Source: CAZZKE01 sp964655005 (GTDB lineage: Bacteria > Pseudomonadota > Alphaproteobacteria > Rhodospirillales > JABHCV01). Taken from it: DNA of 64,000 nucleotides. The DNA is taken from the NCBI GenBank assembly GCA_964655005.1, contig CAZZKE010000006.1, positions 1 to 64,000 of the forward strand, given 5' to 3'. Position 1 is the stretch's first letter. Each line of letters begins with the position of its first letter. The notes beneath the pieces are model-generated. The model was not told where the DNA came from. It did not search any database and worked only from the letters and a program-made list of their open reading frames with translations. Made by a program: the position numbers and the translations under genes. This document shows, in pieces, positions 59,787 to 64,000 of this stretch.

Positions 59787-60851
59787 TCAGTTAATCTTCG
59801 GATCCAATTCTCCCGAAGCATAACGTTCGAACATAACTTCCAGCGATTGCGCTTTGATTTTACTGGCGTTTCCGGCGGCACCAAAGGCTTCGTAACGGGA
59901 CTTGCAAATTTCAGTCATGCCCTTGGTGGCTTCGGCCAGGAACTTGCGCGGGTCGAAATTTGACCTGTTTTCATCCAGGTGACGGCGGACCGATCCGGTC
60001 GAGGCCATGCGCAGGTCGGTGTCGATGTTGACCTTGCGCACACCGTGCTTGATGCCTTCGACTATTTCTTCCACCGGCACGCCGTAGGTCTGCCCCATCT
60101 CGCCGCCGTGATCGTTGATTATTTTCAGCCATTCCTGGGGCACCGAGGACGATCCGTGCATCACCAGATGGGTGTTGGGAATCCGGGCGTGGATATCCTT
60201 GATCCTGTCTATGGCCAGGATGTCGCCGGTCGGCGGGCGGGTAAATTTATAGGCGCCATGGCTGGTGCCGATGGCGATGGCCAGGGCGTCGACATTGGTC
60301 TTGGTGACGAATTCCGCGGCCTCGTCCGGATCGGTCAGCAACTGGTCCATTTCAAGCTTGCCTTCGGCGCCGACGCCGTCTTCGGCTTCCCCCTCGCCGG
60401 TTTCCAGCGAGCCCAGACAGCCCAGTTCACCTTCGACCGAAACGCCGCAGTCGTGCGCCATTTCGACCACCCGGCGGGTAGTCTCGACGTTGTATTCGAA
60501 AGACGACGGGGTTTTGCCGTCGGCTTCCAGCGAGCCGTCCATCATTACCGAACTGAAACCGGATTGTATTGATCGCTGGCAAACGGCGGGGCTGCTGCCA
60601 TGATCCTGGTGCATACAAACGGGAATGTGCGGATAGGCTTCTATGGCGGCCAGGATAAGATGCCGCAGGAATGGCTCGCCGGCGTACTTGCGCGCCCCGG
60701 CGGAGCCCTGCAAAATTACCGGGCTGTCGGTCGAATCGGCGGCGATCATGATCGCCTTGACCTGTTCCATGTTATTGACGTTAAAGGCCGGCAAACCATA
60801 ACCGTTTTCCGCCGCGTGATCGAGAAGCTGACGCATCGATACCAGTGCCAT
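59787..60851 (-). CDS. fba: Fructose-bisphosphate aldolase, class II (Calvin-cycle type)
   Basis: 354 residues. Zn-binding and active-site motifs: PVCMHQDHGSSPAVCQRSIQSGFSSVMMDGS near 80, VSVEGELGCLGSLETGEGEAEDGVG near 135, AIAIGTSHGAYKFTRPP near 190, THLVMHGSSSVPQEW near 225 and GVRKVNIDTDLRMA near 280. It is the length and pattern of the class II Calvin-cycle subtype. It also makes sedoheptulose bisphosphate in the cycle. Last gene of prk-tkt-fba; the tkt stop is 46 bp upstream. Confidence 0.96.
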   Translation of the reverse strand: MALVSMRQLLDHAAENGYGLPAFNVNNMEQVKAIMIAADSTDSPVILQGSAGARKYAGEPFLRHLILAAIEAYPHIPVCMHQDHGSSPAVCQRSIQSGFSSVMMDGSLEADGKTPSSFEYNVETTRRVVEMAHDCGVSVEGELGCLGSLETGEGEAEDGVGAEGKLEMDQLLTDPDEAAEFVTKTNVDALAIAIGTSHGAYKFTRPPTGDILAIDRIKDIHARIPNTHLVMHGSSSVPQEWLKIINDHGGEMGQTYGVPVEEIVEGIKHGVRKVNIDTDLRMASTGSVRRHLDENRSNFDPRKFLAEATKGMTEICKSRYEAFGAAGNASKIKAQSLEVMFERYASGELDPKIN

Positions 60852-60897
60852 AATTGGATTTCCCTGTCTGTTTTAATGTCTGCTGTCTTGGGTTAGA

Positions 60898-62874
60898 TTA
60901 CAGCCGCGCCTTGGCCTGGGCGACAACATTTTCCGCCGTAATGCCGAAATGTTTATACAGATCGCTAGCCGGGGCCGAGGCGCCGAATCCGGTCATGCCG
61001 ACAAAACCGCCGTCGGGACCCAGGTATTTGTCCCAGCCGAACCGTATGGCCGCTTCGACGCCGACCTTGACTGTACCCTCGCCCAGCACTTTCTTGCGAT
61101 ATGCCGGGGATTGCAGGTCGAACAGTTCCCAGCATGGCATGGAGACGACGGCGGTCGGGGTTCCGCCAGCCTGCAAGGCATCACGCGCCGCCATGGCGAT
61201 TTCCACTTCCGACCCGCTGGCCAGCAGTGTGACCTTGCGCCGCGCCGCGCCACCATCGGCTTCGGCCAGCACGTAGGCGCCCTTGGCCGTCATGTTGGTT
61301 TTTTTGTGGGTGGTGCGCTGGGGCGCCAGCCCCTGCCGGGTCAGCACCATGCCGGACGGGGTGTTCTGCTGTTCCAGCGCGACCTGCCAGCATTCCGCCG
61401 TTTCGACCACGTCGCATGGACGGAACACGTTGAAGTTGGGCATGGCGCGAAGCATGGCCAGGGTTTCCACCGGCTGGTGGGTCGGGCCATCTTCGCCAAG
61501 GCCGATTGAATCATGGGTCAGCACATAGATAACCCGCTGCCGCATCAACGCCGACAGGCGCATGGCGCCCTTCATGTAATCGGCGAATACCGCGAATGTG
61601 CCGCTGTAGGGGATGAACCCGCCGTGCAGGGCCAGGCCGTTCATCACCGCGGCCATGGCGTGTTCGCGCACCCCGTAATGAATGTAGCGACCGGAGAAAT
61701 CCTTGTTGGTGATCGATTTGGTCGAAGAGGTTTTGGTGTTTACCGATCCGGTCAGGTCGGCCGAGCCGCCGATCATCGCCGGGATGGCGGCGGTCAGGAC
61801 CTCCAGCACCTTGCCGGATGCCTGACGGGTCGCCAGCTTCGGCCGTTCCTTGGCCATCTGGGCCTTGAAGGCGTCCAGCTTGTTTTCCCAGCCGGTCGGC
61901 AGTTTGCCCTTGGCGGCGCGCTTGAAAGCCGCCGCATTTTTCATTTTGGCGGTCCGTTTTTCCCAGCCCAGGCGGTCCTTGACGCCGCGGGCGCCGGCCT
62001 GACGCCAGGCATCGAGGATATTTTTCGGAATCACGAACGGCCCGTGACGCCAGCCCAGGCCCTCGCGCATACCCTGAATTTCGGCCTCGCCCAGGGGAGC
62101 GCCATGGGTGTCGTGAGTGCCGGCCTTGGTCGGGGCGCCGTAACCGATGATCGTCTTGCAGGCGATCAACGACGGGCGGGCCGATTTTCTGGCCTTGGCG
62201 ATGGCCCGCTTGATGGCGACGGGGTCGTGGCCATCTACGGACTGAGTGTCCCAGCCCGAAGCCTCGAAGCGCTTGCACTGATCGTCAGACGTGGTCAGGT
62301 TGGTGGCGCCGTCGATGCAGATATCGTTGTCGTCCCACATTACGATCAATTTGTTCAGCTTCAGATGGCCGGCCATGGAAATTGCTTCCTGGCTGATCCC
62401 TTCCATCAGGCAGCCGTCGCCGGCGATAGCGTAGGTGTGGTGATCGACCACCCCTTCCCCGTGCCGGTCGCGCAGCATTTTTTCGGCCAGCGCGAAACCG
62501 ACCGCCGTGGCAATGCCCTGGCCCAAGGGGCCGGTGGTCGTCTCGATACCGTCGATGTGGCCGTATTCCGGGTGCCCGGCGGTCTTCGAGCCAAGTTGGC
62601 GGAATTTCCTGATGTCCTTGATTGTCAGCTTGTAGCCGGACAGGTGCAGCAGCGAATACAACAACATGGAGCCATGCCCGGCCGACAATACGAAGCGGTC
62701 CCGATCGAGCCATTTCGGCGCCTTGGGGTCGAATTTCAGAAATTTGGTAAACAGCACGGTGGCCACATCGGCCATGCCCATGGGCATTCCGGGGTGACCG
62801 GATTTGGCGGCCTGAACGGCGTCAACCGACAGAAACCGGATAGCGTTGGCCATTTCTTTGTGAGTAGCGGTCAT
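60898..62874 (-). CDS. tkt: Transketolase
   Basis: 658 residues. ThDP-binding motif GDGCLMEGISQEAISMAGHLKLNKLIVMWDDNDICIDG near 155, catalytic-site YIHYGVREHAMAAVMNGLALHGG near 395, and THDSIGLGEDGPTHQPVETLAMLRAMPN near 465. It moves two-carbon units in the Calvin and pentose phosphate cycles. GGGAG precedes the ATG. It lies 43 bp downstream of prk. Confidence 0.97.
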   Translation of the reverse strand: MTATHKEMANAIRFLSVDAVQAAKSGHPGMPMGMADVATVLFTKFLKFDPKAPKWLDRDRFVLSAGHGSMLLYSLLHLSGYKLTIKDIRKFRQLGSKTAGHPEYGHIDGIETTTGPLGQGIATAVGFALAEKMLRDRHGEGVVDHHTYAIAGDGCLMEGISQEAISMAGHLKLNKLIVMWDDNDICIDGATNLTTSDDQCKRFEASGWDTQSVDGHDPVAIKRAIAKARKSARPSLIACKTIIGYGAPTKAGTHDTHGAPLGEAEIQGMREGLGWRHGPFVIPKNILDAWRQAGARGVKDRLGWEKRTAKMKNAAAFKRAAKGKLPTGWENKLDAFKAQMAKERPKLATRQASGKVLEVLTAAIPAMIGGSADLTGSVNTKTSSTKSITNKDFSGRYIHYGVREHAMAAVMNGLALHGGFIPYSGTFAVFADYMKGAMRLSALMRQRVIYVLTHDSIGLGEDGPTHQPVETLAMLRAMPNFNVFRPCDVVETAECWQVALEQQNTPSGMVLTRQGLAPQRTTHKKTNMTAKGAYVLAEADGGAARRKVTLLASGSEVEIAMAARDALQAGGTPTAVVSMPCWELFDLQSPAYRKKVLGEGTVKVGVEAAIRFGWDKYLGPDGGFVGMTGFGASAPASDLYKHFGITAENVVAQAKARL

Positions 62875-62917
62875 CTCTTGAAATCTCCCGTTATGTATTC
62901 GTAATAAATAAATATAA

Positions 62918-63871
62918 CTAGATGGCGTGATGCCCCAGCGCCGCCTTGACCATGTGGTAGGTGATCATCAGTTGCGACAGGGCCAGCGGATGGCTGATTG
63001 AACGGTTGTTGTCATCGTCGGTAAAGGCGCCGACATTATCACGCAGGTGCTGGGCCTCGGGGATCAGCTCCCAGAGCAGATTTTCCATCGCGCTGGCCCG
63101 TTCGTCGCCGACGTCTCCGGCAATATCAAGGACATCCACCGGTTTGCCGTCGATATCCCTGGCCAGTTCCAGCCGCAGGCCCTTCTTGGCGCCGACTTCC
63201 AGGATCGGCGTCAGGTCCGGGTGCGGCAGGGTCGGACGCAGGGTATGGCGCACATTCAAATTGGCCCCGGTTTCATGTTCCCGGCCATCGGGCTGATAAA
63301 AGTTCACGACCATATCGGCGAAGGTGCGCTGGGGTTGAATGAAATTGATACTGTCATCGACTCTCTTCGCCAGGGATTTGATTACGTCTAGTTCATCGTA
63401 TCCGCGCTTGGTGCAGTCGCGCCGGATTTTCCATTTGACCCGCAGGTTTTCGGTCGGCTCCAGATAGACCTTGACATCGTAGGCGTCCCGCATGGCCCGG
63501 GTTGAATATCCCAGCAGCCCTTCCATAATTATGTATTCGCGGGGCTCCACATAGACCGGTCGGTCCAGGGTTCCCTGACGGTGATTATAGATCGGTTTCA
63601 GTATCGGCTTGCCTTGCCGCAGCAAGCGGATGTGCTGTTCCAGAATTTCGATGTAATTACATTCGGGGTCGAGCGCCGAAAGGCCGTTTTCGGCCCGTTC
63701 CAGACGATCATAGCGGTGGTAATCGTCGGTGCAGATGGTGACCACCTTGTCCGGCCCCAGAATATTGGCGATGCCTTCCGTCAGGGTCGTCTTTCCGGCC
63801 GCCGAATCCCCGACAATTCCCAGTATGATCGGTCGATCGATACGCTTGAACGGCACTACGGAGCCTTCCAT
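62918..63871 (-). CDS. prk: Phosphoribulokinase
   Basis: 317 residues. P-loop GIVGDSAAGKTTLTEGIANIL near 20, ICTDDYHRYDR near 45, KPIYNHRQGTLDRPVYVEPREYIIMEGLLGYST near 110, and a C-terminal region (NLNVRHTLRPTLPHPDLTPIL). It makes RuBP from ribulose-5-phosphate, the step that commits the cycle. ATG 63871 is used; GTG 63856 has a better ribosome binding site (GGAAGG) and would remove five residues. It heads prk-tkt-fba. The last 57 bp of the window upstream show nothing I can name. Confidence 0.95.
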   Translation of the reverse strand: MEGSVVPFKRIDRPIILGIVGDSAAGKTTLTEGIANILGPDKVVTICTDDYHRYDRLERAENGLSALDPECNYIEILEQHIRLLRQGKPILKPIYNHRQGTLDRPVYVEPREYIIMEGLLGYSTRAMRDAYDVKVYLEPTENLRVKWKIRRDCTKRGYDELDVIKSLAKRVDDSINFIQPQRTFADMVVNFYQPDGREHETGANLNVRHTLRPTLPHPDLTPILEVGAKKGLRLELARDIDGKPVDVLDIAGDVGDERASAMENLLWELIPEAQHLRDNVGAFTDDDNNRSISHPLALSQLMITYHMVKAALGHHAI

Positions 63872-64000
63872 CAGATAATCCGCCCTGCAAAAAAAACTCA
63901 CTGAGCCATGGTTCGGATAATTCGACTTCGCGGGCCAATCCAAAACACCCTCAAGGGGGGTAGTAAATCTCTTACGAGGGGGGCGAACCCTACCCGTTAG

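Overview
The window looks like the chromosome of a free-living, probably sulfur-oxidising and autotrophic alphaproteobacterium of Rhodospirillales type. The placement rests on gene content: a form II RuBisCO with CbbQ/CbbO, a Sox cluster with TusA, DsrE2 and YeeE-type proteins, a RutR-like regulator with a PreT/PreA pyrimidine pathway, an sdhE-mfd pair divergent from recG, and a TIGR02186-type protein. No rRNA is present, so a genus cannot be named. Coding density is high and most genes form tight operons with 1-8 bp overlaps. A 100-N assembly gap lies at 32665-32764.

Layout. 1-322: 3' end of a tRNA-Ser followed by debris that resembles insertion-sequence ends. 323-2764: three minus-strand metabolic genes (class IV aminotransferase, quinone oxidoreductase, AhpD-like protein). 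2919-9765: a ribose-type ABC importer in which one permease is fused to an SMP-30/gluconolactonase propeller, followed by a second lactonase-like protein and the ATPase. 9769-22924: a pyrimidine-degradation locus. A RutR-like repressor and a molybdopterin oxidoreductase diverge from preT-preA-amidohydrolase-ABC importer across a near-consensus RutR operator. Dihydropyrimidinase and purC lie beyond, with a second, weaker operator. 23023-29551: FrnE-like protein, mfd, sdhE and recG.

29668-36577: a YeeE/YedE transporter, a cupredoxin-like protein, an FGE-domain protein and two exported proteins built of Asn-Pro-Cys repeats, then conserved hypotheticals and a GcvR-like ACT protein. 36628-39588: a PAS-GGDEF-EAL protein. 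39637-48713: the sulfur region (GlcG-like, SoxS-like, TusA, RHH protein and DsrE2 on the minus strand; YeeE/SoxT-like, soxX, soxY, soxZ, soxA, soxB, ccdA and an ArsR repressor on the plus strand). soxCD is not in the window. 48905-51107: TauE-like exporter, TIGR02186-type protein and a universal stress protein.

51127-63871: Calvin cycle genes rpe, cbbO, cbbQ and cbbM with divergent cbbR, and prk, tkt and fba. Between these two groups sits a cobalamin riboswitch ahead of a YVTN propeller and an S41-peptidase-like protein.

Taken together, Sox oxidation of thiosulfate could supply electrons for CO2 fixation, while the two ABC systems and the pyrimidine pathway scavenge organic carbon and nitrogen. 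The strongest new signals are three copies of ATTAG-N6-CTAAT, all at sulfur-gene promoters and one at the ArsR gene itself, and the paired Cys-repeat proteins.
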